Of a stretch of 64,000 nt of DNA, positions 7,465-24,166 are shown one piece after another. The stretch's first letter is position 1; the number at the start of each line of letters is the position of its first letter. The DNA is from Streptomyces rishiriensis (GTDB lineage Bacteria > Actinomycetota > Actinomycetes > Streptomycetales > Streptomycetaceae), in contig NZ_BEWA01000005.1 of NCBI RefSeq assembly GCF_003112535.1, positions 292,024 to 356,023 on the forward strand. Reading direction: 5' to 3'. The notes under the pieces were generated by a model. The model made no database searches, was not told the origin of the DNA, and saw only the letters and a program-made list of their open reading frames with translations. The position numbers were made by a program, and so were the translations under genes.

Positions 7465-8166
7465 ATGCCGGAGCCACGCACTTTCACCGAGCAGCACCCG
7501 ATCCGGGTGTTTCTGCTGGACGACCACGAGGTCGTCCGTCGCGGCCTGGCCGACCTCCTCGACGCCGAGCCGGACATCTCGGTGATCGGCGACGCGGGCA
7601 CCGTCGACCAGGCGCTGGTGCGAGGCCCCGCGCTGCGCCCCGACGTCGCCGTCCTCGACGTGCGTCTGCCCGACGGCGACGGCATCTCGGTCTGCCGGGA
7701 GCTGCGCAGCCAGATGCCGGAGCTCGCCTGCCTGATGCTGACCTCGTTCGACGACGAGGAGGCCCTGCTCGACGCGATCATGGCCGGCGCCTCGGGCTAC
7801 GTCCTCAAGCAGATCAAGGGATCCGACCTCGTCTCCGCGGTCCGCACCGTCGCCGCCGGCCAGTCGATGCTGGACCCATCGACCACGGCCCGCCTGATGC
7901 GCTCGCTGCGCGCCGACCCCGCGGAGAGCCCGGCCGTGCCGTCCGAGCTGGCGGGCCTGTCACCGCGCGAGAGGGACATCCTGGCCCTCATCGGCGAAGG
8001 GCTCACCAACCGCGAGATCGGCAAGAAGCTCTACCTGTCCGAGAAGACCGTCAAGAACCACATCTCCCGTCTGCTGGCCAAGCTGGGCGTGCAGCGCAGG
8101 GTCCAGGCCGCGGTCCTCGCCTCCCAGTTGGAGCAGCCGCAGGCGGGCGAACACCGGACCGGATGA
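7465..8166 (+). CDS. osdR: DevR/DosR-type (OsdR) NarL-family response regulator
   Basis: A 233-residue two-component regulator that is strikingly close in sequence to mycobacterial DevR/DosR. The receiver has acidic D19-D20 (FLLDDHEVVRRGL), phospho-acceptor D65 (VAVLDVRLPDGDGI), T93 and K115. The LuxR/NarL helix-turn-helix is at about 165-215, with recognition helix SEKTVKNHISRLLAKLG. K194, K197 and N198 align with the DNA-contacting Lys, Lys and Asn of DosR. The ATG follows AAGGGGACGCG. No DevS-like histidine kinase is in the window, so its sensor is encoded elsewhere. Inferred to control the surrounding USP, ADH, phosphoketolase, SulP and cNMP-fold genes through the nearby palindromes. Confidence 0.92.
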   Translation: MPEPRTFTEQHPIRVFLLDDHEVVRRGLADLLDAEPDISVIGDAGTVDQALVRGPALRPDVAVLDVRLPDGDGISVCRELRSQMPELACLMLTSFDDEEALLDAIMAGASGYVLKQIKGSDLVSAVRTVAAGQSMLDPSTTARLMRSLRADPAESPAVPSELAGLSPRERDILALIGEGLTNREIGKKLYLSEKTVKNHISRLLAKLGVQRRVQAAVLASQLEQPQAGEHRTG

Positions 8167-8242
8167 CCTGGACCGGCCCGCATCCGCGCGTCGTGCGGTG
8201 GCGATCCGACGGCGTGACGAGACATGAGTCAGGGGAAAGCGG

Positions 8243-8269
8243 AAGGGGCCCGGCGACGCCGGGCCCCTT
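8243..8269. terminator. Hairpin terminator between response regulator and tRNA
   Basis: Perfect 12-bp stem AAGGGGCCCGGC / GCCGGGCCCCTT with a GAC loop, followed on the plus strand by TTCTTCTC. It lies downstream of the response regulator (plus) and downstream of the tRNA (minus), so it can serve both. Confidence 0.8.
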
Positions 8270-8276
8270 CTTCTCG

Positions 8277-8350
8277 TAGCGGGGACAGGATTTGAACCTG
8301 CGACCTCTGGGTTATGAGCCCAGCGAGCTACCGAGCTGCTCCACCCCGCG
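8277..8350 (-). tRNA. Initiator tRNA-fMet (anticodon CAT)
   Basis: A 74-base tRNA gene with acceptor arms CGCGGGG / CCCCGCT, TTCAAAT T-loop, and anticodon loop CTCATAA. Two initiator hallmarks are visible. Positions 1 and 72 (C and T) cannot pair. The anticodon stem ends in three G-C pairs (GGG/CCC). CCA is not encoded. Confidence 0.95.
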
Positions 8351-8412
8351 TCGGTGATGCCACTCTACACGGTGGCGTCATCCGGGCCGGCGCGGGGTGG
8401 TGGGCGACCGTG

Positions 8413-8616
8413 TCAGCTCCGCACGATGTTCTCGGCCTGAGGACCCTTCTGCCCCTGGGTCACGTCGAACGTGACGGGCTCTCCCTCCGTCAGCTCCCGG
8501 TAGCCGTTGCCGGAGATGCTGGAGTAGTGAGCGAAAACGTCCGGTCCGCCGCCGTCCTGGGCGATGAACCCGAAGCCCTTCTCGGAGTTGAACCACTTCA
8601 CTGTGCCGCTGGCCAT
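8413..8616 (-). CDS. Cold-shock protein (CspA family)
   Basis: A 67-residue single-domain OB-fold nucleic-acid chaperone. RNP1 (KGFGFI) and RNP2 (VFAHY) motifs are present after the N-terminal [19 protein letters not shown]. The protein ends [11 protein letters not shown] as streptomycete Csp proteins do. Start ATG has AGGACGAGCAGC upstream. It is monocistronic, next to the fMet tRNA. A second, similar Csp is encoded at 13933-14136. Confidence 0.96.
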   Translation of the reverse strand: MASGTVKWFNSEKGFGFIAQDGGGPDVFAHYSSISGNGYRELTEGEPVTFDVTQGQKGPQAENIVRS

Positions 8617-8961
8617 GCTGCTCGTCCTTCGATTCTCGCCGGGTCGCCGGCTGGTCTGAGTGCGGGGCCGTCCACGACGGGACGGCGCCCAGCGTCCGCT
8701 CTTCCCCGCCGGCGGAACGGTTATTCGACGTCCTCCGGGCGTCGCACCCGGGGCGCCGGGCGCGGGCCGGGGCGACCCGGCGGTCGGATCCCGGGCGTCA
8801 TCAGCGGCGATGCGCGGGGACGGCCCCCGGTTCTGCGGCGCCGACGGGCGCGCCGGGCGCCGTCGCCGTCACCCGGACGGGCTCGGCCATCCGTATGGCG
8901 CCGCCCTCACGAGGCCCCGTGTGGACAGCGCGCCGGACCGCGCCCACCGTGAGGGACCCGG
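8617..8961. other. Intergenic region, csp leader
   Basis: 345 bases between the csp start and the ABC exporter stop, both minus strand. It must hold the csp promoter and 5' leader; an AT-richer patch (GGAACGGTTATTCGAC near 8715) could be the promoter zone. A 29-codon minus-strand frame ([13 protein letters not shown], ends 8801) is not convincing. Nothing else was recognised. Confidence 0.5.
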
Positions 8962-10881
8962 TCACGTGGATCCGCCGCCCGTACGGGCGGGCGAGGACGT
9001 CCTTCGGTCCCCTCCCGGCGCCGGGTCGGCCGGTCCGGGCAGCCCGCCGGAACCGGCTTCCGGGACGGAACGTCCGGGGGACGACGGGCTGCTCTCGCCG
9101 AGGAAGCCGCCCGACTGGTGCTGCCACAGTCTGGCGTAGGCGCCGTTCGCCACGAGCAGTTCCTCATGCGTGCCCTGCTCGACGACGCGTCCGCGGTCGA
9201 GGACGACGAGACGGTCCATGCCGGCGACGGTGCTCAGACGGTGGGCGACCACGAGGGCCGTGCGTCCCTCCATCAACCGCCACAGGGCGTCCTGGACGAG
9301 GAGTTCGCTCTCCGAGTCCAGCGCGCTGGTCGCCTCGTCGAGCAGCAGGATCGGGGCGTCGCGCAGGATGGCCCTGGCGAGGGCGACGCGCTGACGCTGG
9401 CCGCCCGACAGCTTCACTCCCCGCTCCCCCACCAGGGTGCCGAAGCCGTCGGGGAGCTGATCGGTGAACTCCGTGACGTGCGCGGCGGCGGCCGCGGCGT
9501 GGATCTCCTCGTCGGTGGCGCCGGGCCGGGCGAACGCGATGTTGTCCCGCAGGCTGCGGTGGAACATGGCGGGTTCCTGCGGGACGTAGGCGATCAGTGA
9601 GCGCAGGTCGGTCTGGCGCAGCCGGCTGATGTCCTGCCCGCCGATCAGGATGCGTCCGTGGTCGATGTCCGACATCCGCAGCAGGAGCCGGGTGAGCGTC
9701 GTCTTGCCGCCGCCGGACCGCCCGACCAGACCGACCCGTGCGCCTGCGGGAACGTCCAGGTCGAGGCCCTGGAAGATCGGCTTCGCGCCGGCATGGGCGA
9801 AGGACACCGCATCGAAGCGGATGCCGGTGTCCCTCGGTGCGAGCGGTTCGGGCTCGCTCGGGTCGAGCACGGTGGGCGGGTCCAGAAGCAGCTCGGTGAA
9901 CTGCGCGGCCTCGGTCATGGAGCTTTCCAGACGCCGGTAGATCTGGTTGAACTCGAACATGATCTGGGTGGCGTTGGAGTAGTAGGTGAACGCGACGACG
10001 ACCTCCTCCACTCCCTGGCCCGGACCACCGAAGACGATGGCGACCAGCAGTCCCAGCACGTTGGTGAGGACGGACATGGGGGCGATCAGGGTGTCGACGC
10101 GCAGATTGCCGTAGTCCCACGACGTCAGCGTCAGACGCCGGGAGTCCGCGACGCGGTCGCGGTGCTCGTCGGCCTCCCGTCCCTCGGCGGCGAACGCCCG
10201 GATGGTCTCCATGTTCACGATGCTGTCGGCGACGTGGCCGGAGACCCGGGCGAACGCCGCCTCGCGCTCGTTGACGAGCCTCTGCCGGCGACGGATCAGA
10301 GGTGTCGCGGCCACCACGGTGAGCGCGATCATCACGAGAAGGCCGGCGACGAGCATCGGTGCGTAGCTCCACAGCACCACGGCGCCGAACACCAGCGGGA
10401 CGAGACTGCCCACGATCCGGTACGTCACCGTGTCGACGAAGTCCTCGAAGCGCTTGCCGAAGCTCAGGACCCGTTTGGTCAGGGAGCCGGCGAAATTGTC
10501 GTGGAAGAACGCCGCGTCCTTGGCCAGGAGTTCGTCCATGCCGTTGACGTAGAGGTGTTCCATGCCGAGGGCGTCCACGCGGTTCAGGCAGTGCTGCCCG
10601 ACCCGCCACACGGCCTCGGCGAGCAGCAGTGTCACGCCGAAGCCCGCCACGTAGGGCAGCGCCGAGCCGAGGGTGAGACCGCCCGCGTCGGCTGCCTGTC
10701 CTGCCAGTTTGGCGATCAGCAGCGGGGCGATGTAGCGGGTGCCGATGTTGCCCAGGGCCGGCAGCAGCAGCGCGGGCAGTGCCAGCCGTCGCAGTCGCAG
10801 CATTTCCCGGCCGTAGTGGCGCAGCGCCAGAAGTACCGCGCTCCTGCCCGGCGTCGGCGCTCGTGTGTCCGTCGTCCCCAT
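8962..10881 (-). CDS. ABC transporter, fused membrane and ATPase domains
   Basis: A 639-residue half-transporter of the exporter (ABCB/MsbA-like) type, working as a dimer. Six membrane helices lie in about 20-305, including the coupling region NEREAAFARVSGHVADSIVN. The ATPase domain (about 350-590) has Walker A GRSGGGKTT (387-395), Q-loop Q435, signature LSGGQ (491-495), Walker B ILLLDEATSALD (511-522) and H-loop H547. The last 50 residues are a Ser/Pro/Gly-rich tail. The ATG reading MGTTDTRAP has GGGAG upstream; a longer frame to 10971 lacks this. The substrate is unknown, since no linked biosynthetic genes point to one. Confidence 0.9.
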   Translation of the reverse strand: MGTTDTRAPTPGRSAVLLALRHYGREMLRLRRLALPALLLPALGNIGTRYIAPLLIAKLAGQAADAGGLTLGSALPYVAGFGVTLLLAEAVWRVGQHCLNRVDALGMEHLYVNGMDELLAKDAAFFHDNFAGSLTKRVLSFGKRFEDFVDTVTYRIVGSLVPLVFGAVVLWSYAPMLVAGLLVMIALTVVAATPLIRRRQRLVNEREAAFARVSGHVADSIVNMETIRAFAAEGREADEHRDRVADSRRLTLTSWDYGNLRVDTLIAPMSVLTNVLGLLVAIVFGGPGQGVEEVVVAFTYYSNATQIMFEFNQIYRRLESSMTEAAQFTELLLDPPTVLDPSEPEPLAPRDTGIRFDAVSFAHAGAKPIFQGLDLDVPAGARVGLVGRSGGGKTTLTRLLLRMSDIDHGRILIGGQDISRLRQTDLRSLIAYVPQEPAMFHRSLRDNIAFARPGATDEEIHAAAAAAHVTEFTDQLPDGFGTLVGERGVKLSGGQRQRVALARAILRDAPILLLDEATSALDSESELLVQDALWRLMEGRTALVVAHRLSTVAGMDRLVVLDRGRVVEQGTHEELLVANGAYARLWQHQSGGFLGESSPSSPGRSVPEAGSGGLPGPADPAPGGDRRTSSPARTGGGST

Positions 10882-11007
10882 CACGCTCCCGGAGGTTAGG
10901 AAGTCGGAAGTGTCCCGTGATGGGAGGTCCTCGGTCCAGGCATTTACCGCGGACGGGCGAGAATCGGACACCTTGCGGTTCGGGCGGGCAGCGAGCCCCG
11001 CGAGGTC

Positions 11008-11244
11008 TCACGCACGCAGGTTCAGTCGCTGGACGGCGAACAGTTCCAGGTGGGCGCAGTTCGGGCAGCGGAAGGCGTCGACCTGCCATTGGGGCAGGCC
11101 CCGCGTCCTGGCTATGCCCATGGCGCCCCGTTCGAGGAGGCCGCCGAACCATCGCGCATACCCGCGGGCTCCGCTGCCGCTGTCGCTGACGAAGCCCTGC
11201 TCAAGCCCGATCCGACCGCATTGGGTGCACCGCATGGTGTTCAT
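11008..11244 (-). CDS. Small zinc-ribbon protein
   Basis: A 78-residue protein with two CxxC pairs (C6/C9 near MRCTQCGRIG and C60/C63 in FRCPNCAHLE), expected to bind one zinc. Between them lies a Gly/Arg-rich stretch with GARGYARWFGG. The layout matches small actinobacterial zinc-ribbon proteins of unknown function (nucleic-acid-binding-like domains such as DUF6487, from memory). It is encoded 126 bases upstream of the ABC exporter on the same strand. A start three codons later (MRCTQCG) is possible. No catalytic motif is seen. Confidence 0.7.
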   Translation of the reverse strand: MNTMRCTQCGRIGLEQGFVSDSGSGARGYARWFGGLLERGAMGIARTRGLPQWQVDAFRCPNCAHLELFAVQRLNLRA

Positions 11245-11503
11245 CGGGGGAGTGTAAGCGAGGGTGGGCCCGGCAGCCCGGCGGTGCGCGGGTCTCGTTT
11301 CGCAGGCCTCCTGCGCAGCCTGCCGGGCCTCGCCCCCTGCCCCTCAAGCGGGCCGGTCGGCCCGAAGCGGCCCCGGCCCTCGACCTGTTGGCCCTCGGCG
11401 GCCGCGCCCGCGTTCCGGACTCCTCGGCGGCAGGCCGACGGGCGGGGCCACGGAAGGTGGGGCAATGGATCACTCCGTCCCGCACTCCGGGTAACGTCAG
11501 GGT

Positions 11504-13189
11504 ATGAGTCATCCGCACCCCGAACTGAAAGCCGCCCCTCCCCTTCCCGAAGGAGGGCTGCGAGTCATCGCCCTGGGCGGCCTGGGTGAGATCGGCCGCA
11601 ACATGACGGTCTTCGAACACGCCGGCAAACTGCTCATCGTCGACTGCGGTGTGCTGTTCCCCGAGGAGACCCAGCCCGGCGTGGACGTGATCCTGCCGGA
11701 CTTCACCTCGATCCGGGACCGCCTGGACGACATCGTGGCCATCGTCCTCACCCATGGCCACGAGGACCACATCGGCGGCGTGCCGTACCTGCTGCGCGAG
11801 CGGCGCGACATCCCCGTCGTCGGTTCCAAGCTGACGCTGGCGTTCCTGGAGGCCAAGCTCAAGGAACACGGCATCCGGCCGCGCACCGTACGCGTACGGG
11901 AGGGCGACCGGCGCCGCTTCGGCCCCTTCGACTGCGAGTTCGTGGCGGTCAACCACTCCATCCCGGACAGCCTCGCCGTCGCGATCCGCACCGCGGCGGG
12001 CATGGTGCTGCACACCGGCGACTTCAAGATGGACCAGTTCCCCCTCGACGACCGCATCACCGACCTGCGCGCCTTCGCCCGCCTCGGCGAGGAGGGCGTG
12101 GACCTGTTCCTCACCGACTCCACCAACGCCGAAGTACCCGGCTTCACCACCTCCGAGCGTGAGCTCAACCCGGCGATCGAGCAGGTGATGCGCACCGCGC
12201 CGCGCCGGGTCATCGTCTCCAGCTTCGCCAGCCATGTGCATCGCATCCAGCAGGTCCTGGACGCCGCCCACCAGCACGGCCGCAAGGTCGCCTTCGTCGG
12301 CCGGTCGATGGTCCGCAACATGGGCATCGCCCGTGACCTGGGCTATCTGAAGGTGCCGTCCGGTCTGGTCGTGAGCACGAAGGAGCTGGAGAAGCTCCCG
12401 GACCACAAGATCACTCTGGTCTGCACCGGCTCCCAGGGCGAACCGATGGCCGCGCTGTCGCGGATGGCCAACCGCGACCACCAGATCCGCATCGGCAAGG
12501 GCGACACCGTCCTGCTCGCCAGCTCCCTCATCCCCGGCAACGAGAACGCCATCTACCGGGTGATCAACGGACTCACCCGTTGGGGCGCCCACGTGGTCCA
12601 CAAGGGCAACGCCAAGGTGCACGTCTCCGGGCACGCCAGCGCCGGCGAGCTCGTCTACTGCTACAACATCGTCAAACCGCGCAATGTCATGCCCGTGCAC
12701 GGTGAGTGGCGCCACCTGCGGGCCAACGGTGACCTCGCCATCCGTACCGGTGTGGACCCCGACCGGGTCGTCATCGCCGAGGACGGCGTCGTCGTCGACC
12801 TCGTCGACGGGCGCGCGTCCATCACCGGCAAGGTCCCCGCGGGCAACGTCTACGTGGACGGCATGGAGGTCGGCGGCGCCACCGAGGCGTCCCTCAAGGA
12901 CCGCCTCACCCTCGCGGAGGAAGGCGTGGTCACGGTGGTGGCCATCGTCGACGCGGACACCGGCGCCCTCGCCGAGGCCCCGGACTTCCTGGCCCGGGGC
13001 TTCGTCCACGACGACAGCACCTTCGAGCCGGTCATCCCCGTCATCGAGAAGACCCTGGCCACCGCCGCCGAGGAAGGCGTCGGGGACGCGCGCCAGCTCG
13101 AACAGCTCGTCGCCCGCGCCGTGGCGAACTGGGCCTTCCGCACCCACCGCCGCAGGCCGCTCATCATCCCCGTCATCATCGACGCCTGA
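11504..13189 (+). CDS. rnj: Ribonuclease J
   Basis: A 561-residue beta-CASP metallo-beta-lactamase nuclease with 5'-3' exo- and endonuclease activity on RNA. The signature THGHEDHIGG (83-92) supplies metal ligands, followed by NHSIPDS, HTGDFKMD (metal Asp) and beta-CASP segments VSSFASHVHR and VHVSGHAS. Length is normal for the family. Start ATG (MSHPHPELK) is preceded by GGGTAACGTCAGGGT, a weak Shine-Dalgarno. It ends at a strong bidirectional hairpin. In the usual Streptomyces arrangement rnj neighbours dapA; here it stands alone, so this could be a second copy (inference). Confidence 0.95.
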   Translation: MSHPHPELKAAPPLPEGGLRVIALGGLGEIGRNMTVFEHAGKLLIVDCGVLFPEETQPGVDVILPDFTSIRDRLDDIVAIVLTHGHEDHIGGVPYLLRERRDIPVVGSKLTLAFLEAKLKEHGIRPRTVRVREGDRRRFGPFDCEFVAVNHSIPDSLAVAIRTAAGMVLHTGDFKMDQFPLDDRITDLRAFARLGEEGVDLFLTDSTNAEVPGFTTSERELNPAIEQVMRTAPRRVIVSSFASHVHRIQQVLDAAHQHGRKVAFVGRSMVRNMGIARDLGYLKVPSGLVVSTKELEKLPDHKITLVCTGSQGEPMAALSRMANRDHQIRIGKGDTVLLASSLIPGNENAIYRVINGLTRWGAHVVHKGNAKVHVSGHASAGELVYCYNIVKPRNVMPVHGEWRHLRANGDLAIRTGVDPDRVVIAEDGVVVDLVDGRASITGKVPAGNVYVDGMEVGGATEASLKDRLTLAEEGVVTVVAIVDADTGALAEAPDFLARGFVHDDSTFEPVIPVIEKTLATAAEEGVGDARQLEQLVARAVANWAFRTHRRRPLIIPVIIDA

Positions 13190-13223
13190 GGCGCGAGGTC
13201 GGGCAGGACAGCCGGCAGCCGTC

Positions 13224-13260
13224 CCCTCCTCCGCCCCGTCGCGGACGGGGCGGAGGAGGG
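13224..13260. terminator. Bidirectional hairpin after rnj
   Basis: Perfect 17-bp stem (CCCTCCTCCGCCCCGTC with its complement) and a GCG loop. It lies between the convergent stops of rnj and the 104-residue protein gene. Confidence 0.85.
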
Positions 13261-13268
13261 CTACGCGG

Positions 13269-13583
13269 TCAGGCCGTGGCGGGCGCGCCGAGCATCGCGG
13301 ACGCCCGCTGCACCGAGCTGAGGACGCCTGCGGGCGCGGGCGCGGCCTCGGGGAGGGTGCGGCAGGTGAAGCCGAGCTGGGCCATGGCCCGGGAGACCTC
13401 GGCGGCGCTGAAGTCACGGCGGTCCTGACGGGTGATGATCTGGCCGACCTGCTTGACGGGGTAGTGGCGGCGGCCGATGGTCACGGATTCGCCGGTGACC
13501 GGTTCGGGCTTGACGCCCTTCATCGATTCCAGCACGCCGCCCTTGGTGAGATCGAAGGGGAAGCGGGCGATGACGCAGCGCAT
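13269..13583 (-). CDS. Conserved small actinobacterial protein (SCO5918-like)
   Basis: A 104-residue cytosolic protein starting MRCVIARFPFDLTKGGVLES and containing GRRHYPVKQVGQIITRQDRRDFSAAEVSRAM. From memory this sequence type is annotated as the SCO5918 family, which in Streptomyces lies near cold-shock and DEAD-box helicase genes; a csp gene is indeed next door here. The middle part suggests a small alpha/beta fold, and the C-terminus is Ala/Pro-rich and likely disordered. No catalytic motif is evident. Start ATG lies at the far end with only moderate RBS (AAGGGAGAAGG is on the opposite strand). Function unknown. Confidence 0.8.
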   Translation of the reverse strand: MRCVIARFPFDLTKGGVLESMKGVKPEPVTGESVTIGRRHYPVKQVGQIITRQDRRDFSAAEVSRAMAQLGFTCRTLPEAAPAPAGVLSSVQRASAMLGAPATA

Positions 13584-13877
13584 GTGGCCTCACAAGGGAG
13601 AAGGGAAGAGCGAACGGTCCGTGGTCGCCGAGCAGGACGCGGCGCGCCGGGGGCGCTCGGCGACCGGTGCCGCGCGTCGGGACGAGGAGGCCGAGGGCGA
13701 GGATCCTGCCGGAACCGGTGCGGCCGCGGCCCAGGACGTCCCGGCTCGCGAGGGAGTTCGGCGGTTCATGCGCGACCTTCCTCGACGGGGCGCATCTCAA
13801 GGAATTCCCGCAGCGATGAGCGGCATGCGGAATGACGAGAATGGACCGACGGCGGAAAAAGAAAGCAGAAAGGGTGC
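13584..13877. other. Intergenic stretch, no gene recognised
   Basis: About 294 bases between the SCO5918-like gene and the csp terminator. It should contain the promoter of the SCO5918-like gene. The right end is A-rich (GGCGGAAAAAGAAAGCAGAAAG), which is the U-tract side of the csp terminator read on the minus strand. No convincing ORF. Confidence 0.5.
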
Positions 13878-13915
13878 AGCTGGGGCCCGCACCCCGAAGG
13901 ATGCGGGCCCCAGCT
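13878..13915 (-). terminator. Rho-independent terminator of csp
   Basis: Perfect 14-bp stem AGCTGGGGCCCGCA / TGCGGGCCCCAGCT with a 10-base loop, 17 bases after the csp stop. It is followed on the minus strand by CCCTTTCTGCTTTCTTTTT. Confidence 0.9.
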
Positions 13916-13932
13916 ACGGTATGCGCGCGGCG

Positions 13933-14136
13933 TCAGGCCGGAACGATGTTCTCGGCCGTCGGGCCCTTCTGGCCCTGCGCGATGTCGAAGGTCACCTTCT
14001 GCCCCTCGAGCAGCTCACGGAAGCCCTGCGCGGCGATGTTCGAGTAGTGGGCGAACACGTCCGCGCCGCCACCGTCCTGCTCGATGAAGCCGAAGCCCTT
14101 TTCCGCGTTGAACCACTTCACGGTGCCAGCAGCCAT
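13933..14136 (-). CDS. Cold-shock protein (CspA family)
   Basis: A 67-residue OB-fold Csp with RNP1 KGFGFI and RNP2 VFAHY motifs, over 75 percent identical by eye to the Csp at 8413-8616 (differences such as [12 protein letters not shown] for [12 protein letters not shown]). The ATG reading [14 protein letters not shown] has a strong RBS (GAAGGAGATATGAC). The gene has its own terminator and a long AT-richer upstream region, consistent with a cold-regulated leader RNA (inference). Confidence 0.96.
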   Translation of the reverse strand: MAAGTVKWFNAEKGFGFIEQDGGGADVFAHYSNIAAQGFRELLEGQKVTFDIAQGQKGPTAENIVPA

Positions 14137-14450
14137 GTCATATCTCCTTCGGGGCAGTGCATCGGCATCCGCACTGCACGGATGCCGTGTCGCCGCGATG
14201 ATCACCCCGCCCGGAAAATGACCGGAAATACAAAAGCGCTCCCGCCGTAAAAATTCCGGCGGGGGCACTTGAAGTTTCGGGAACCACAACTGCAACTGAG
14301 ATCGACAGTAGCACGCTGAAACGGCCTGCGCACGTTACACAATTCCACTCCGCCCATTGTGCCAAAAACTCTCACCGCATGATCCGTCAAACTCTGACTT
14401 CGCGGGAACAGATATTGAGTCACTCGGGTGCGATGTTTTCTCGGGAGGGT
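14137..14450. other. AT-richer csp upstream region with hairpin
   Basis: Region between csp and the esterase terminator, clearly lower in GC than its surroundings (CGGAAATACAAAAGCG and AACTCTCACCGCATGATCCG patches). On the minus strand it is the csp promoter and leader. An imperfect 10-bp hairpin (arms 14239-14248 and 14257-14266, CCCGCCG/CGGCGGG core, A/T loop) sits about 100 bases before the csp start and could be part of a structured leader. No ORF recognised. Confidence 0.5.
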
Positions 14451-14483
14451 GGGGCCGGGCCTGCAGGTGCGGTGCCCGGCCCC
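14451..14483 (-). terminator. Hairpin after the CAZyme gene series
   Basis: 10-bp perfect stem GGGGCCGGGC / GCCCGGCCCC with a 13-base loop, 8 bases after the stop of the last (esterase) gene. There is no clear U-tract, but it is placed to end the minus-strand CAZyme transcript. Confidence 0.65.
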
Positions 14484-14491
14484 GGCGTGGG

Positions 14492-17865
<3,374 letters not shown>

Positions 17866-17934
17866 GGGGGGTGCCTCTCGGGGTGAGTCGACGGAGGGGG
17901 TGCCGCGGTCGCTGATCGTCAGCCCGTCACGGGA

Positions 17935-24127
<6,193 letters not shown>

Positions 24128-24166
24128 AAGTCATCGACTCCTGAGCCGGGTTGGGGGAAAGGAAGC

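Noticed and set aside
8801..9127. Short minus-strand frames between csp and ABC exporter
   Set aside because: They overlap the exporter tail or lack a properly spaced RBS. No recognisable sequence.
11201..13417. 738-codon minus frame opposite rnj
   Set aside because: Asp/Val/Gly-rich antisense shadow of RNase J, whose metal motif HGHEDH is unmistakable.
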